Shown here: positions 1 to 11,549 of the stretch, piece by piece | How the letters are laid out: the number at the start of each line of letters is the position of its first letter | Position numbering within the stretch: the first letter of the stretch is position 1 | Origin: Vibrio sp. SCSIO 43136 | GTDB taxonomy: Bacteria > Pseudomonadota > Gammaproteobacteria > Enterobacterales > Vibrionaceae | Direction of reading: 5' to 3' | DNA: 64,000 nucleotides | Assembly (NCBI RefSeq): GCF_023716565.1 | Contig: NZ_CP071848.1 | Location: 558,001 to 622,000 of the forward strand | Translations under genes and position numbers: made by a program | Notes under the pieces: model-generated | Database searches by the model: none | The model's input: the letters and a program-made list of their open reading frames with translations, nothing else | What the model was told of the DNA's origin: nothing

Positions 1-720
1 CTCGATTCGTTCTTGCCAATCGATAGCTAGTTTGGTGACCACTTTGTCTGCTTCGATATGAGACTGGATCTCATCTGCGCTCAACTCTTGTTTCTTACAG
101 CGGATAATACCGCCCTCTTCAAGTACTGACTTTAGCTCGGCTTCATCTTGAAGAGTAAAGCCTGCCGGTGTATCACCCGTTTTCACCCACTCAGTAAGTG
201 TGTTCTCTACGGCTTGTTCAGGAATAGCAGGGATGACAGGAAGACTGCCCATGGTTTTACGTAAAAGTGCGAGTACATCTTCTGCTTTCTTGTAGCTGCT
301 TGCATCAACAAGGATAAAGCCCTGCTCTGGCAGAATCAGCACATTAGTCACATTGCTACGACTAAACGCACGCGGTAGCAGATCGACAATAATGTCTTCT
401 TTGATGTTGTCCTTCTCTTTTTTCTTCAAAGGACGACCTTCTTCGACTTCCATCGCTTCGACCTTGGCATTCAGTGATTCTTTAATCACTGATGCAGGCA
501 ACATCTTCTCTTCTTTCTTAGCACAGATAAGAATGCGGCCCTCTGAAACGTGGGTCATCATATCGCCATGCTTGCCCATTGCAGTGGTCCAGCCAAATTT
601 TTGCTTATCTTGACTACCACACGGGGTAAAGCGGAACTCTTGCAGTTGCGTTTCTAGTTGGTCTGCTTTGAATTCAATATCACGGTTAAAGCGGTAAACG
701 AGGCAATTTTTAAACCACAT
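1..720 (-). CDS. rdgC: Recombination-associated protein RdgC (3' end cut by window)
   Basis: Reads leftwards from the ATG at 718-720 for 240 codons to the window edge without a stop; the family is about 300 residues, so roughly 60 C-terminal residues are missing. The N-terminus [14 protein letters not shown], the early FTPCG and the MGKHGDMM stretch are typical of RdgC, a ring-shaped double-stranded DNA-binding protein that restrains RecA and supports replication and recombination. It is divergent from phoB across a 204-bp spacer, an arrangement also known in enterobacteria. Nothing looks broken in the visible part. Identification rests on remembered family sequence. Confidence 0.93.
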   Translation of the reverse strand, partial: MWFKNCLVYRFNRDIEFKADQLETQLQEFRFTPCGSQDKQKFGWTTAMGKHGDMMTHVSEGRILICAKKEEKMLPASVIKESLNAKVEAMEVEEGRPLKKKEKDNIKEDIIVDLLPRAFSRSNVTNVLILPEQGFILVDASSYKKAEDVLALLRKTMGSLPVIPAIPEQAVENTLTEWVKTGDTPAGFTLQDEAELKSVLEEGGIIRCKKQELSADEIQSHIEADKVVTKLAIDWQERIE

Positions 721-855
721 GGCGCTACTCTTAAATCTGAAAAATGAAGGCAGCATAATAGGGGATTTTTGGGTCGGATGCCTAGAGCGAAGTGGAAAAA
801 ACCAATGAAAAGACAATGAAGTTGCGGAGAAACTTATATTAAAAATTGTTTTCAG

Positions 856-873
856 AAGTCACAAAAGTGTCAT
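856..873 (+). promoter_or_regulatory. Pho box upstream of phoB
   Basis: AAGTCAC-AAAA-GTGTCAT fits the two 7-bp half-sites around a 4-bp A/T spacer that bind PhoB (consensus CTGTCAT-N4-CTGTCAT). It ends 51 bp before the phoB start, so phoBR is probably autoregulated under phosphate limitation. Confidence 0.75.
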
Positions 874-924
874 AATTGTTCAAGATAATGCTTTGCGTAG
901 ATTAACATTAAAGGTACTGCAATT

Positions 925-1614
925 ATGTCTAGAAGGATTCTGGTTGTTGAGGATGAAGCACCAATCCGTGAGATGCTGTGTTTTGTTCTTGAGCAGAAAG
1001 GTTACCAAGCTGTCGAAGCAGAAGATTACGACACTGCGGTCAGCAAACTTTGTGAACCCTATCCAGATCTTATTCTGTTAGATTGGATGCTACCTGGCGG
1101 CTCAGGCATTAACTTTATCAAGCACCTCAAGCGTGAAGAGTTGACTCGTAACATTCCTGTTGTGATGCTCACTGCACGTGGCGAAGAAGAAGATAAGGTA
1201 CGCGGCCTAGAAGCTGGAGCAGATGATTACATCACTAAGCCTTTTTCTCCTAAAGAGCTGATAGCTCGCTTGAAAGCAGTTATTCGCCGCGTGACTCCAA
1301 CAGCACTTGAAGATGTAATTGATGTACAAGGGCTTAAGCTTGACCCAGTTTCGCATCGAGTGATGGCAAATGAAGCACCAGTCGACATGGGACCAACCGA
1401 GTTCAAAATGTTGCATTTCTTTATGACACACCAAGAGCGTGTTTATAGCCGAGAACAATTGCTGAACAACGTTTGGGGCACGAACGTTTATGTTGAAGAC
1501 CGCACGGTCGATGTTCATATTCGTCGCTTGCGCAAAGCACTTGAAGGCGCTGGCCACGATAAGCTTATCCAGACAGTACGTGGTGCTGGATACCGCTTCT
1601 CGACACGTGCTTAA
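925..1614 (+). CDS. phoB: Phosphate regulon response regulator PhoB
   Basis: A 229-residue OmpR-family regulator. Residues 1-120 form the receiver domain, with acidic ED at 10-11, phospho-acceptor D53 in LLDWMLPGG, and Lys in the [10 protein letters not shown] segment. The C-terminal half is a winged helix ending in the typical VRGAGYRFS. When phosphorylated by PhoR it binds Pho boxes and activates phosphate uptake genes. It is 21 bp upstream of phoR and has a Pho box in front, so it is probably autoregulated. Start chosen at [11 protein letters not shown], the usual N-terminus; length is normal. Confidence 0.97.
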   Translation: MSRRILVVEDEAPIREMLCFVLEQKGYQAVEAEDYDTAVSKLCEPYPDLILLDWMLPGGSGINFIKHLKREELTRNIPVVMLTARGEEEDKVRGLEAGADDYITKPFSPKELIARLKAVIRRVTPTALEDVIDVQGLKLDPVSHRVMANEAPVDMGPTEFKMLHFFMTHQERVYSREQLLNNVWGTNVYVEDRTVDVHIRRLRKALEGAGHDKLIQTVRGAGYRFSTRA

Positions 1615-1635
1615 TGGAGGCTGCTCGCAAATTCA

Positions 1636-2934
1636 ATGATTGAGCGATTAACTTGGAAAAGGCTAGCGTGGTCGCTAGCTTTTTTTTACACGCCATGGGT
1701 GGTGTGTGGATTTATCTTTGATGTCATGCCGTGGACGTTACTTATCGCCACGGTGTTACAGCTTTTTTGGCAATTACATAACCAGGTGCGTTTATCCACA
1801 TGGTTGTGGGACGACAAGCGTCTGACGCCGCCTTCGGGCAATGCCCAGTGGGAATCCCTGTTTAACGGTATTTACCGTATTCAGCAGCGCCAACGTAAGA
1901 AGCGTAAAGAGCTGACCAATCTCATTCGTCGTTTCCGTAACGGTGCAGAATCTTTGCCTGATGCGGTGGTGGTGTTCCGTGCGGAAGGCAATATCGTTTG
2001 GTGTAATAAGCTCGCTCAACATTTATTAGGATTTCGTTGGCCCGATGATGCGGGGCAACCTATCTCCAACCTGATCCGTACTCCAGATTTCATCAAGTAT
2101 CTTGCCAAGCAAGACTTTTCTGAGCCGCTTGAAATGCATTCTCCGCTTAATGTGGAGCGTATGCTTGAGCTACGTATTGTTCCTTATACTCAAGGCGAGC
2201 ACTTGATGGTAGTCCGTGACGTTACTCAGCTAAAACAGCTTGAGGGCATGCGTCGAAACTTCTTCGCTAATGTATCCCATGAACTGCGCACTCCAATGAC
2301 GGTGCTACAAGGTTACCTTGAGATGACTCAAGACCCTGAGATGCTGGTAGGCCCAATGTGGGGTAAAGCACACGGCGTGATGACCGAGCAGCTCAATCGT
2401 ATGAATAGTTTGGTCAACCAACTGCTAACGCTGTCGAAGATCGAAGCTTCGCCGATGCATGAACTGGAAGAAGTCGTGAATGTGCCCGCTATGCTCGATG
2501 TGTTGGAAAAAGAGGCGCTGACATTAAGCGGAGAGTCAAATCATCAATTTACATTTGATGTGGACCATTCACTCAAGGTGTTTGGTGATGAAGATCAACT
2601 GCGCAGCGCAATCTCGAATTTGGTATATAACGCAGTGAAATACACGCCTGATGGCAGTGACGTGAAAGTGATATGGAAAGAGAGTGCAGATGGTGCTCTG
2701 TTAGCAGTAAGTGATACCGGTGATGGCATTGAGCCTCAACATATCCATCGTCTGACTGAGCGATTCTATCGTGTCGACAAAGCTCGTTCTCGTGAAACGG
2801 GAGGCAGTGGATTGGGACTGGCAATTGTTAAGCACGCACTAAGCCATCACGACTCTCATTTGGAGATCGAGAGTGAGGTAGGCCAAGGCAGTTGCTTTAA
2901 GTTCACATTACCTAAACGATTGGTCGTAAGTTGA
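1636..2934 (+). CDS. phoR: Phosphate regulon sensor histidine kinase PhoR
   Basis: A 432-residue membrane histidine kinase. Two N-terminal hydrophobic helices (about residues 11-47) are followed by a PAS-like segment (about 105-200). The dimerisation box NVSHELRTP contains phospho-acceptor H215. The ATPase domain has the N box ([14 protein letters not shown]) and G boxes ([16 protein letters not shown]). It partners PhoB and senses phosphate through the PstSCAB-PhoU complex encoded nearby. Its stop overlaps the next start by one base, which suggests translational coupling with the PstS-like gene. Confidence 0.96.
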   Translation: MIERLTWKRLAWSLAFFYTPWVVCGFIFDVMPWTLLIATVLQLFWQLHNQVRLSTWLWDDKRLTPPSGNAQWESLFNGIYRIQQRQRKKRKELTNLIRRFRNGAESLPDAVVVFRAEGNIVWCNKLAQHLLGFRWPDDAGQPISNLIRTPDFIKYLAKQDFSEPLEMHSPLNVERMLELRIVPYTQGEHLMVVRDVTQLKQLEGMRRNFFANVSHELRTPMTVLQGYLEMTQDPEMLVGPMWGKAHGVMTEQLNRMNSLVNQLLTLSKIEASPMHELEEVVNVPAMLDVLEKEALTLSGESNHQFTFDVDHSLKVFGDEDQLRSAISNLVYNAVKYTPDGSDVKVIWKESADGALLAVSDTGDGIEPQHIHRLTERFYRVDKARSRETGGSGLGLAIVKHALSHHDSHLEIESEVGQGSCFKFTLPKRLVVS

Positions 2935-3887
2935 TGCGAAAGAGCCTGTTTCTGTCATTGCTGTTATCTGTGAGTTGCTTTGCGATGGGCGAGGAGCCTT
3001 TGGCGGACTACCAACCTAATCAGCGCGTTTCTGGCAACTTGTCGTCGATGGGTTCTGACACTTTTGGTAGTTTGGTCACCTTGTGGGCAGAAGCGTTCTC
3101 GCATATTAACCCGGCGGTCAATATTCAGGTACAAGCCACGGGCTCTTCAACTGCTGCACCCGCACTGACCGAGGGTACTGCGCAATTGGGGCCAATGAGC
3201 CGTGCGATGCGTATGCGCGAAATTGAAGCTTTTGAGCGCCGTCATGGTTATAAGCCGACCGAGCTAAAAGTAGCTATCGATGCGATTGGGATTTTTGTGC
3301 ATAAAGACAACCCAATCCAAGGGTTAAACTTCCAACAGATTGACAGCATATTCTCAGCAACATTGCGTTGCGGAGCCGATTCAGGTGTTGATACCTGGCA
3401 GCAACTGGGCATCAAGCAGACATGGGGTAAGCGCCGCATGGTGATGTTCGGCCGTAACTCGGTGTCTGGGACTTATGGTTTCTTTAAGCAAAATGCGTTG
3501 TGTAATGGAGATTTCAAGCGCAATGTGAATGAACAGCCAGGGTCTGCATCCGTGGTACAGTCGGTAGCTTCGTCAGTGAACTCAATTGGATACTCTGGTG
3601 TGGGTTTTCAGGTATCAGATGCGAAACTGCTGCCCATTGCTAAGCGCGGAGAGCACTATGTCGAAGCGACACAAGCCAATATCATTTCGGGCAAATACCC
3701 GCTGTCTCGCTACCTATATATTTACGTCAATAAACACCCGATCAAACCGCTAAGTCGGCTTGAATCGGAGTTTTTACGTTTTGTATTTTCAAAGCAAGGA
3801 CAGGAGATGGTTGCAAGAGAAGGCTATGTGCCGATTTCAAGTCAGCTTGCGAGTCAAGAATTAGCAAAAGTAGGTCTTACCCCTTAG
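2934..3887 (+). CDS. PstS-family periplasmic phosphate-binding protein
   Basis: A 317-residue exported protein: signal peptide [19 protein letters not shown], then a PBP-like domain. The phosphate-contacting loop MGSDTFGSLV, the ATGSSTAAPAL motif and GRNSVSGTYGFF are typical of PstS and related phosphate-binding proteins. ATG 2934 overlaps the phoR stop (TGATG); a TTG three bases earlier is less likely. It is transcribed with phoBR and not with pstCAB, so it is probably the phosphate receptor for the transporter 4 kb away, or an extra binding or sensing component. Whether a second pstS exists elsewhere cannot be seen. Confidence 0.88.
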   Translation: MRKSLFLSLLLSVSCFAMGEEPLADYQPNQRVSGNLSSMGSDTFGSLVTLWAEAFSHINPAVNIQVQATGSSTAAPALTEGTAQLGPMSRAMRMREIEAFERRHGYKPTELKVAIDAIGIFVHKDNPIQGLNFQQIDSIFSATLRCGADSGVDTWQQLGIKQTWGKRRMVMFGRNSVSGTYGFFKQNALCNGDFKRNVNEQPGSASVVQSVASSVNSIGYSGVGFQVSDAKLLPIAKRGEHYVEATQANIISGKYPLSRYLYIYVNKHPIKPLSRLESEFLRFVFSKQGQEMVAREGYVPISSQLASQELAKVGLTP

Positions 3888-3893
3888 ACCTAC
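3870..3893. terminator. Hairpin between convergent pstS-like gene and ppx
   Basis: GTAGGTCT and AGACCTAC form an 8-bp stem that overlaps the pstS-like stop codon. There is only a weak T-run after it, so termination is uncertain. Confidence 0.35.
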
Positions 3894-3910
3894 ATTCTTC
3901 ATTGGCATCT

Positions 3911-5410
3911 TTAGAAGCTAAGTGTCCAGTCAGCAGTATCCCAATACTCTTGCTCTGTAACCAAGTCTGCTTGCAGTAGCTTGTTTGTTTCAAGCCATTG
4001 TGGGTCTTCTTTACAGCTCAATTGCCAGTGATCTTTATCGACACAGTTAAGTGTGATCTCTGGCAAGCTCTCGTCACTGCGTTGACCGTTTAGCAATATT
4101 GATAAGCGTAATATGCGGATCAGAGCAATAATATGACGAGACTTGAACAGAGTCAGCTCCGGCATCTCTTTAAGTTTTAGCGCCTTACGCTGAAACCTGG
4201 CCACAGTGGCGAGCACTTCTTGCTGTTCGCGGTTAAACCCTGGCATGTTGGTGTTACGCAAAATATATTCTGAATGGCGGTGAAAGCCCTGATAACTGAT
4301 GCTCAAACCTACTTCATGCAACAATGCTGTCCAGCCGAGTAGGGATTTTAGCTCTTTACTCGCCTTTATTTCGTTTTGATCTTTGAGTTGCTTGTAGAAG
4401 TTTTCAGCTTGAACTCGAATATTGCTGGCGTGGTTTAGGTCGACATGATGTTTTTGCGCTAAGTTTTCTGTCGTACGCATACGAATGTCAGAACGCTCGA
4501 AACGCTCTTCCATTTCATACAGCAGCCCTTCTCGTAAAGCGCCGGCAGAGAACTGCAAGCTTTCAATTTTCAAGGTTTCTACAATAGCAGTCAGGATTGC
4601 AACACCTGCGGCAAAAACAGGTTTTCTCTCTTCGGCTAAGCCTGCCAGTTCAATATCATCAATGGACTTAAATTGGCACAGCTCTTCAATCAACGCTCTT
4701 AATCGTTTGAGAGTGATCAGCCCATCTTCATAGCCAAGACCTATCAGTACTTCTCTAATCGCTTTGATGGTGCCTGAAGAGCCAAGAGCTGCATCCCAAC
4801 CCGCTTTACGATAGCTTCTTTCCAGTGACTCCAGTTTTTGCTCGGCGGCTAGTTCTGCTTTGGCAAAATTGCGTTCAGAAAGCTTGCCATTGACGAAATA
4901 CTTATTGGTGAAGCTGACGCAGCCCATCTGCTTACTATTGACCAGCTTTGGCTCAAAGCCGCAGCCAATGATCATCTCAGTACTTCCACCACCAATATCG
5001 ATCACCAGTTTTTTGTCCGACTCAGGTTGCGTATGAGCCACGCCTACATAAATAAGGCGCCCTTCCTCAAGCCCTGAGATTATCTCAATAGGATAAGGCA
5101 GAACTTCTTGGGCACGTTGGACGAAAAGGTGGGCATTTTGTGCTTGCCTTAAGGTATGGGTAGCTGCGATACGAACACTTTCGGGCTCGAAACCTTGCAG
5201 GCGTTCAGCAAACATGGCGAGACAATCTAGGCCGCGCTGCATGGCAGCGTGGTCTAGATTTCCATGCTTATCTAGCCCGGAGGCTAGCCTGACTCGCTGT
5301 TTGTGTCGGCTGACAAGTTGTAAGTCGGGGCCTACTACTTTAGCCACCACCATGTGAAAACTGTTCGAGCCTAGATCGATGGCTGCGATATCACGATGAG
5401 TAGATTCCAT
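3911..5410 (-). CDS. ppx: Exopolyphosphatase / guanosine pentaphosphate phosphohydrolase family
   Basis: About 499 residues. The ASKHA-fold phosphatase starts [15 protein letters not shown], with the second nucleotide-binding loop [12 protein letters not shown] and SSGTIKAI. The C-terminal half is the helical HD-like region ([22 protein letters not shown]). It removes terminal phosphates from polyphosphate, and enterobacterial relatives also hydrolyse pppGpp. ATG at 5410 overlaps the ppk stop by one base; a GTG at 5413 is an alternative. The ppk-ppx pair forms one operon with a Pho box upstream. Length agrees with the Ppx/GppA family. Confidence 0.95.
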   Translation of the reverse strand: MESTHRDIAAIDLGSNSFHMVVAKVVGPDLQLVSRHKQRVRLASGLDKHGNLDHAAMQRGLDCLAMFAERLQGFEPESVRIAATHTLRQAQNAHLFVQRAQEVLPYPIEIISGLEEGRLIYVGVAHTQPESDKKLVIDIGGGSTEMIIGCGFEPKLVNSKQMGCVSFTNKYFVNGKLSERNFAKAELAAEQKLESLERSYRKAGWDAALGSSGTIKAIREVLIGLGYEDGLITLKRLRALIEELCQFKSIDDIELAGLAEERKPVFAAGVAILTAIVETLKIESLQFSAGALREGLLYEMEERFERSDIRMRTTENLAQKHHVDLNHASNIRVQAENFYKQLKDQNEIKASKELKSLLGWTALLHEVGLSISYQGFHRHSEYILRNTNMPGFNREQQEVLATVARFQRKALKLKEMPELTLFKSRHIIALIRILRLSILLNGQRSDESLPEITLNCVDKDHWQLSCKEDPQWLETNKLLQADLVTEQEYWDTADWTLSF

Positions 5411-7497
5411 CACTCGCCTTGTTGTAGTTTTTTACGTTCCTGCTTTTCAATATGCTTGATAATGTCGTAAATCTCTACTTGAGAGCGAATTTTTTTGCGA
5501 TTACCACGTTTCACATAGTTGTTAGACATCTCGGCGTCAATGACTCGAGCTTTGACTGTGTCGATGAAATGGACGTCGACCAAATCGATGATTCTCTGTT
5601 TAAGCCGAGGGTCGAGGATAGGGGCTCCTACCTCAATTCGGTTATCGATATTTCGGGTCATCCAGTCAGCTGACGAGATGTATACTTGAGGGTCACCGTC
5701 ATTTTCAGTGATCAGCACGCGTGGGTGCTCCAAAAATCGGTCAACGATACTGATGATGCTGATATTGTCACTGACCCCTTCAACACCAGGGACCAGAGTG
5801 CACATACCTCGGATGATCATACGGATCTTCACGCCAGCGGTACTCGCACCATATAGCTTACTGATCAGTCCCTTATCGACTAAGTTGTTTACTTTCAGGG
5901 TGATCCCCGCTTTTTTACCGGCTTTGGCGTTTACAATTTCATTGTCAATCAGGCGATAAAGGCGCTGACGCGAATTACGCGGTGAGACGATCAGATGATT
6001 GAACTTGACCGGACGATATGGGTTTTCGATATATTCAAATACGCTGCGTACTTCCGCCGCAATTTCTGGATTGGCGGTAAATAGGGCAAAGTCGGTATAG
6101 ATACGTGCGGTTTTCTCGTGGAAGTTACCCGTACCAATGTGCACATAGCGCTCTACGTCACCGTCTTCACCTCGGCGTGCAACCATCAATAGCTTAGAGT
6201 GAATCTTTAGACCTGGAGCGCCAAAGATAACCCGCACGCCTGCGTCAGTAAGAATACGCGACCACTCTATATTCGCCTCTTCATCAAAACGAGCCTGTAG
6301 CTCAACCACCACAGTCACACGTTTGCCGTTGTTCACCGCATCGATGAGAGAATTCATCAGACGCGAGTTTTTTGCCACTCGGTAGATGTTGATCTTGATG
6401 GTCAACACTTTAGGATCAAAGGAGGCCTGACGAACAAATTCCGCCATATGATCAAAGGTGTGGTATGGGTAGTAGAGCAATATGTCACGGTTTTTTATCG
6501 CTTCAAAGGCGTTGTCATAATACTCAAAGTCAGCACAACGAATTGGCGGTAGTGGTTTGTTTTCCAAGTATTCGCGTCCGACATTTGGGAAGCCGATGAA
6601 GTCTTTGAAGTTATGGTATCGTCCGCCCGGCATCAAGCTATCGTAATCTGATATTTTGAGTTTGCTGCACAAAAATTGCAGCATAGGTTGTGGCATATCG
6701 TGTTCATACACAAAACGCACTGGCATGGCGGTGAGCCGCTGGCTTAAACCTTCTGACATTTGCTCAAGCAAACTATGCTCGACCTCGTTGGTCAAGTCGT
6801 ACTCTGCATCGCGAGTCATTTTCATTGAGTAACAGTTAAGCTCATCGTAGTCAAAGAAGCCGCGGAAGATATCGTCAAGACAGTAGCGAATGATGTTATC
6901 GACTAAGATAATGGTTTTTTTTCGTTGGCCTTTTTGCTCTGGCACCATGACAAAGCGCGGCAGTTGATCCGTTGGGATCTCGACCAAGGCGTAGGTGACA
7001 TCTTCACCTTTCTTCATTTCTACACTTAGGTAAGCGTATTCGTCCTTGAGAAATTGCAGGACGTCTTTTTCATCGTTGAATAGGATAGGTGTGGTGTGAG
7101 GAAGTACCTGTTGCATGAAGTACTTACGAATCCACTTCTGCTGCTTTTCTGTCAGTTGGTGCTCATTGACCAAGAATATCCTGCGGCGAGCCATTTCTAA
7201 CAGAAGTTCGCTATAGAGCTCTTCAAACGCATAGTTGAGCTTAAGTGCTTTTGACTGCATCTTACTCAACAGCTCTTTGGCCCCGTCGTCTTTCCCTCGT
7301 TCTTGGTTAATCAAGATTCGACGCTTCACATCGGCAAATCGAACCTTGTAAAATTCATCTAAGTTATTGGAAAATATACCAAGAAATCGAATGCGTTCGA
7401 TGAGGGGGACGTGCTTATCAAGCGCCTCTTGTAAAACACGTTCATTGAAGGAAAGCCAGCTGAGCTCTTTATCTACGTATAACTTATCTGTACTCAT
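5410..7497 (-). CDS. ppk1: Polyphosphate kinase 1
   Basis: A 695-residue PPK1. The N-terminal [16 protein letters not shown] and [10 protein letters not shown] are the family opening. The catalytic phospholipase-D-like halves contain the autophosphorylated histidine in [11 protein letters not shown] and the second histidine in [22 protein letters not shown]. It polymerises the gamma phosphate of ATP into polyphosphate. It is cotranscribed with ppx and divergent from pstC, with a Pho box in the shared 202-bp intergenic region, so polyphosphate storage is probably tied to phosphate starvation. Length and motifs are intact. Confidence 0.97.
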   Translation of the reverse strand: MSTDKLYVDKELSWLSFNERVLQEALDKHVPLIERIRFLGIFSNNLDEFYKVRFADVKRRILINQERGKDDGAKELLSKMQSKALKLNYAFEELYSELLLEMARRRIFLVNEHQLTEKQQKWIRKYFMQQVLPHTTPILFNDEKDVLQFLKDEYAYLSVEMKKGEDVTYALVEIPTDQLPRFVMVPEQKGQRKKTIILVDNIIRYCLDDIFRGFFDYDELNCYSMKMTRDAEYDLTNEVEHSLLEQMSEGLSQRLTAMPVRFVYEHDMPQPMLQFLCSKLKISDYDSLMPGGRYHNFKDFIGFPNVGREYLENKPLPPIRCADFEYYDNAFEAIKNRDILLYYPYHTFDHMAEFVRQASFDPKVLTIKINIYRVAKNSRLMNSLIDAVNNGKRVTVVVELQARFDEEANIEWSRILTDAGVRVIFGAPGLKIHSKLLMVARRGEDGDVERYVHIGTGNFHEKTARIYTDFALFTANPEIAAEVRSVFEYIENPYRPVKFNHLIVSPRNSRQRLYRLIDNEIVNAKAGKKAGITLKVNNLVDKGLISKLYGASTAGVKIRMIIRGMCTLVPGVEGVSDNISIISIVDRFLEHPRVLITENDGDPQVYISSADWMTRNIDNRIEVGAPILDPRLKQRIIDLVDVHFIDTVKARVIDAEMSNNYVKRGNRKKIRSQVEIYDIIKHIEKQERKKLQQGE

Positions 7498-7564
7498 TAC
7501 ATAACCTACTGATGAAAAAGTCAGTTACCGAGGGAAGGCAACTGACAAAAGGTAAGATCTTTAT

Positions 7565-7582
7565 GTGACACTTATATTTCAC
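7565..7582 (-). promoter_or_regulatory. Pho box for ppk-ppx
   Basis: Read on the minus strand it is GTGAAAT-ATAA-GTGTCAC, two Pho half-sites around a 4-bp A/T spacer, ending 68 bp before the ppk start. One half-site is poor. Confidence 0.6.
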
Positions 7583-7645
7583 TAGGTTCATAATCAAATA
7601 GATTACAAATAAAATTCAGACATATATCGATTCACTGTAATATCT

Positions 7646-7663
7646 TTGTCACCTAACTGACAT
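7646..7663 (+). promoter_or_regulatory. Pho box for pstCAB-phoU
   Basis: TTGTCAC-CTAA-CTGACAT matches the PhoB half-site pair with a 4-bp spacer and ends 37 bp before the pstC start, the usual place for PhoB activation. It is separate from the ppk box about 80 bp away. Confidence 0.72.
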
Positions 7664-7699
7664 AATATGCCACCGAGTCAAAAAAGGTAGAATATCCCC

Positions 7700-9874
7700 A
7701 TGTCACATAAAGCATTTTTGCTACAGCGAAAAGATAAAGCACGTCGATTTAAAGACGGGCTCGCTCGTGCGATGGTGACGGCGGGTGGTGTCAGTGTGTT
7801 AGCTGCGTTAGGACTGATCTTCCTCTACCTTTTTGTTGAAGTTATTCCTGTCTTTTCATCGGGCTCAGTCAAACAAACTGGCGAGTTCCATATTGAATTG
7901 GCTGATACGCCAGCGGCGTTGCGTGTCGATGACTATGGGCGCAATGTGCTAGCCATTTCCGAATCTGGCTCAATTGACTTCGTTAATCTTTCAAGCGGCC
8001 AAAGCAAGCCTGTGGTGCGTACATTCGAATCGAGCATTGCTTTTGCCCAAATGCCATTGAATAAAGGTTGGGTGGCATTTGCCGATCAATCGGGCAAGGT
8101 CTCGATCGTTAAACCAGGCTTTGATGTTCGCTTTTTGCCAAGTGGCCGAGAAGTTGCGCCAAGTGTGGAACACTTCAATCAAGGCATACCGATTGCGCTT
8201 ACCGAAAGTGAGATAGAGTTAGATAAATTTACCTTTGCCATTGATGAGCGCACCAGTGCAATCGCCGGTGTAGACAAGAGTGGTTACTTACATACATGGG
8301 TAGACCAAGAGTCTGAAGTAACACGCATCACTTGGTTAGATAAGCTAGAGCAGGTACAGGCATTACGGCTCACGCCAAATGCAGAGCAGCTGTTTGTGCT
8401 GGTTAATGATGGCTTGTGGGTAGCACAGCTGGTGAGTGGTCAATACCAGGTTCGAGAATTTATCGATCTAGCTGAGAACCCAGCGGTAGGGATTGAGCTA
8501 CTGGCGGGAGCACAATCTTTATTGATATCCCACAAAGACGGACAAGTCAGCCAGTGGTTCGATGTATTGAAGGACGGCGAGCGTAAACTGACGCAAATTC
8601 GTCAGTTTGATCTGGATGCTCAAGGCGCTTTGATGCTTTCGGATCATTTTAAGAAGGACTTTTACCTATTTCGTGCCGATGGATCGCTAACGAATATGCA
8701 TACCACCAGTCATAATCAAATGACTGAATCGAAGCTGTTTTCCGCCAAGCCAAGTGTGGCCACGGTATCGTCAAACGAAGACATTTTGTTGACCTACATG
8801 GACGGTGTCGTGCATCGATTTAGTGTTGACTATCCACATCCTGAGATCTCTTTTCGTTCGTTGTGGCGCTCAGTTTGGTACGAGGGGTATCCAGAGCCGC
8901 AATACGTTTGGCAATCGACGTCGGCCAGCGACTCTTTTGAAGAAAAATTCAGCATAGTGCCAATTACTTTTGGCACCATCAAAGCTGCTTTGTTTGCGAT
9001 GGTATTTGCGATGCCAATCGCTGTGCTAGCAGCGGTATATACCGCATACTTCATGTCGACACCGATGCGAAGAGTGGTAAAGCCGGCTATTGAGATCATG
9101 GAAGCGCTGCCAACCGTCATCATTGGATTCCTCGCAGGCTTGTGGCTGGCGCCGATTGTTGAAACAAATTTACCTAGTGTGCTCGCCTTGGTTATTTTGC
9201 TGCCTCTCAGCACGGTTTTGGTGGGAGCGGTTTGGTTTTTGATCCCGGCACACTTGGTTAAAAATGTGCCCAATGGTTGGCATAGTATTATTCTCATCCC
9301 GATCATCCTTGTGGTGAGCTGGCTAACCATCAGTTTAAGCGCAGATATTGAAGGTTGGTTCTTCGGCGGCGATATTCGAGTTTATCTTGCGAATATTGGT
9401 ATTGATTTTGACCAACGCAATGCTCTGGTGGTTGGGCTCGCAATGGGGTTTGCGGTGATCCCAACCATATTCACCATCGCAGAAGATGCTATCTATTCAG
9501 TCCCTAAACACCTTACCGATGGCTCGCTTGCCCTGGGGGCAACCCATTGGCAGACCTTGACTAACGTGGTGCTTCTCACTGCGAGCCCCGGCATATTCTC
9601 AGCGGTCATGATGGGGCTTGGCCGCGCCGTAGGTGAAACCATGATTGTACTGATGGCCACAGGTAACACACCTTTGATGGACTGGAATATTTTCGAAGGC
9701 ATGCGTTCATTGTCGGCAACCATTGCCATTGAGTTGCCAGAGTCGGAAGTGGCGAGCACGCACTACCGATTACTGTTTTTGGCAGCGCTGATTTTATTTA
9801 TCTTTACCTTCTTAGTGAACTCCATTGCGGAATCTGTTCGTCAGCGACTTCGGGAGAAATACAGTGCGTTGTAA
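7700..9874 (+). CDS. pstC: Phosphate ABC transporter permease PstC, long form
   Basis: At 724 residues this is over twice the length of E. coli PstC. An N-terminal membrane helix (about residues 21-50) is followed by about 350 residues of soluble, probably periplasmic, beta-rich sequence with repeated short strands resembling a propeller. The binding-protein-dependent permease domain then occupies the C-terminal 300 residues, with the EAA loop [26 protein letters not shown]. It imports phosphate with PstA and PstB. Long PstC proteins occur in vibrios and shewanellae; the role of the extra domain is not evident. Confidence 0.93.
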   Translation: MSHKAFLLQRKDKARRFKDGLARAMVTAGGVSVLAALGLIFLYLFVEVIPVFSSGSVKQTGEFHIELADTPAALRVDDYGRNVLAISESGSIDFVNLSSGQSKPVVRTFESSIAFAQMPLNKGWVAFADQSGKVSIVKPGFDVRFLPSGREVAPSVEHFNQGIPIALTESEIELDKFTFAIDERTSAIAGVDKSGYLHTWVDQESEVTRITWLDKLEQVQALRLTPNAEQLFVLVNDGLWVAQLVSGQYQVREFIDLAENPAVGIELLAGAQSLLISHKDGQVSQWFDVLKDGERKLTQIRQFDLDAQGALMLSDHFKKDFYLFRADGSLTNMHTTSHNQMTESKLFSAKPSVATVSSNEDILLTYMDGVVHRFSVDYPHPEISFRSLWRSVWYEGYPEPQYVWQSTSASDSFEEKFSIVPITFGTIKAALFAMVFAMPIAVLAAVYTAYFMSTPMRRVVKPAIEIMEALPTVIIGFLAGLWLAPIVETNLPSVLALVILLPLSTVLVGAVWFLIPAHLVKNVPNGWHSIILIPIILVVSWLTISLSADIEGWFFGGDIRVYLANIGIDFDQRNALVVGLAMGFAVIPTIFTIAEDAIYSVPKHLTDGSLALGATHWQTLTNVVLLTASPGIFSAVMMGLGRAVGETMIVLMATGNTPLMDWNIFEGMRSLSATIAIELPESEVASTHYRLLFLAALILFIFTFLVNSIAESVRQRLREKYSAL

Positions 9875-9904
9875 TCTGACTCTTATTCTTATCGGAGCGC
9901 TGTT

Positions 9905-11548
9905 GTGAAGTTGAAACAGTGGTTGGAATCAGGCTCGCCTTGGATATGGCTCACCTCTGGTGCGGTGAGTGTCAGCTTGATCTCTGTACTTGGTGTATTG
10001 TTGTTGATTGGTTGGAAGGGCTTAACCTATTTTTGGCCCGCTCCTCTGTATCAGTGGCACGATAGCGAGCAAAAAATGCTGGTGGGTCAACTTTACCAAG
10101 TTGACTCGATTCCTGTGGAGCGCCTACTTCAAGCTCGACCAGAATTATCCGAGCAGCTGCAAGGGCATACCAATCTAGACCGTCTGAACATTAAAGTGGC
10201 GAATAGAGATCAGCTGGGAATGGATTTTATCTCGGTGTTGGGTATTGAGCTTAGCCAGCCACAAACACCCCAAGGATGGGCAGTGATTCAGCGAGCCCAT
10301 AATGGCGACTTTTTCGGCAAGCCAATCGCTCTGCTTGTTGATGGTAAACGCATCACAGGCAACTTAGTTACCGAGCTTGAATCGGCGCTTACAGAAGTGG
10401 ATCTGCTTCGAGAACGTCGAGAGTCCTTGGTTGAAGATCATATTCAGCGCATTAGCCGAGAGCAATCTCGTATCAATCGGGAGATCAAAAGGCTAAAGCT
10501 AAATCAAGGCCAAGCATCCGAGCCACTGATCGAGCAGAAAACTCGTTTGGCGAGCAATATGAAGTCTGCCGAAGCAGAGCTGAAAATCATTGACGATTTG
10601 TTGGCAACCAACGCTTTGCTGGTGACGGACATGCGTGACCAAGAGATCACAATTCCACTGAGTGAAGTATTTGATGTTTGGTTTCCAAATGACATGAACA
10701 TTGCGCAAAAAGTGGCGCACTGGTTTGGTCAAGTTTGGATGTTTGTCAGTGACGATCCTCGGGAAAGTAACTCAGAGGGTGGGGTATTCCCTGCCATTTT
10801 TGGTACGGTATTTTTGGTGTTGTTGATGTCTGTGGTGGTGACACCTCTGGGCGTGATTGCAGCGATCTACTTGAGTGAGTACGCCAAGGACACAGCCGTG
10901 ACCAGAATGATCCGTATTGCGGTGATCAACCTTGCAGGTGTCCCTTCAATTGTTTACGGTGTTTTTGGTTTGGGCTTTTTTGTTTATACCTTAGGTGGCT
11001 CTATCGATGCGCTGTTTTATTCTGACTCTCTGCCTTCACCAACCTTTGGCACACCGGGGTTACTTTGGTCTTCTTTGACCTTAGCACTGCTGACATTGCC
11101 AGTTGTGATTGTATCGACAGAAGAGGGCTTGCAACGCATCCCATCCTCGCTTCGTCACGGTTCACTGGCACTGGGTGCCACGCAATTTGAAACTTGGTGG
11201 CGCATAGTTTTACCTATGGCGAGCCCAGCTATAATTACAGGGTTGATCCTCGCTGTAGCGCGTGCTGCTGGCGAGGTTGCTCCCTTGATGCTGGTGGGGG
11301 TAGTGAAGCTTGCCCCTGCATTGCCCGTGGATGGAGAGTTTCCATTTATCCACTTAGATCGTAAATTTATGCATTTGGGTTTTCATATTTATGATGTCGG
11401 CTTTCAATCACCGAACATCGAAGCCGCTAGACCCTTGGTATATGCAACGTCATTTTTATTGGTGACGGTTATCGTCGGCCTGAACCTAACCGCTTTTACG
11501 ATTCGAAATCGTCTTCGTGAAAAGTATCGAACCTTTGGACAGGAGTAA
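9905..11548 (+). CDS. pstA: Phosphate ABC transporter permease PstA, long form
   Basis: A 547-residue permease starting at GTG 9905. After the first membrane helix there is an extra soluble segment of about 220 residues. This includes a heptad-rich coiled coil around residues 155-235 (many R/E/L, e.g. [13 protein letters not shown]). The permease domain follows, with the EAA loop [25 protein letters not shown] shared with PstC. Both permeases carry large insertions after helix 1, suggesting a paired extracytoplasmic structure. It lies 30 bp after pstC and its stop is one base before pstB. Confidence 0.93.
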   Translation: MKLKQWLESGSPWIWLTSGAVSVSLISVLGVLLLIGWKGLTYFWPAPLYQWHDSEQKMLVGQLYQVDSIPVERLLQARPELSEQLQGHTNLDRLNIKVANRDQLGMDFISVLGIELSQPQTPQGWAVIQRAHNGDFFGKPIALLVDGKRITGNLVTELESALTEVDLLRERRESLVEDHIQRISREQSRINREIKRLKLNQGQASEPLIEQKTRLASNMKSAEAELKIIDDLLATNALLVTDMRDQEITIPLSEVFDVWFPNDMNIAQKVAHWFGQVWMFVSDDPRESNSEGGVFPAIFGTVFLVLLMSVVVTPLGVIAAIYLSEYAKDTAVTRMIRIAVINLAGVPSIVYGVFGLGFFVYTLGGSIDALFYSDSLPSPTFGTPGLLWSSLTLALLTLPVVIVSTEEGLQRIPSSLRHGSLALGATQFETWWRIVLPMASPAIITGLILAVARAAGEVAPLMLVGVVKLAPALPVDGEFPFIHLDRKFMHLGFHIYDVGFQSPNIEAARPLVYATSFLLVTVIVGLNLTAFTIRNRLREKYRTFGQE

Positions 11549-11549
11549 C

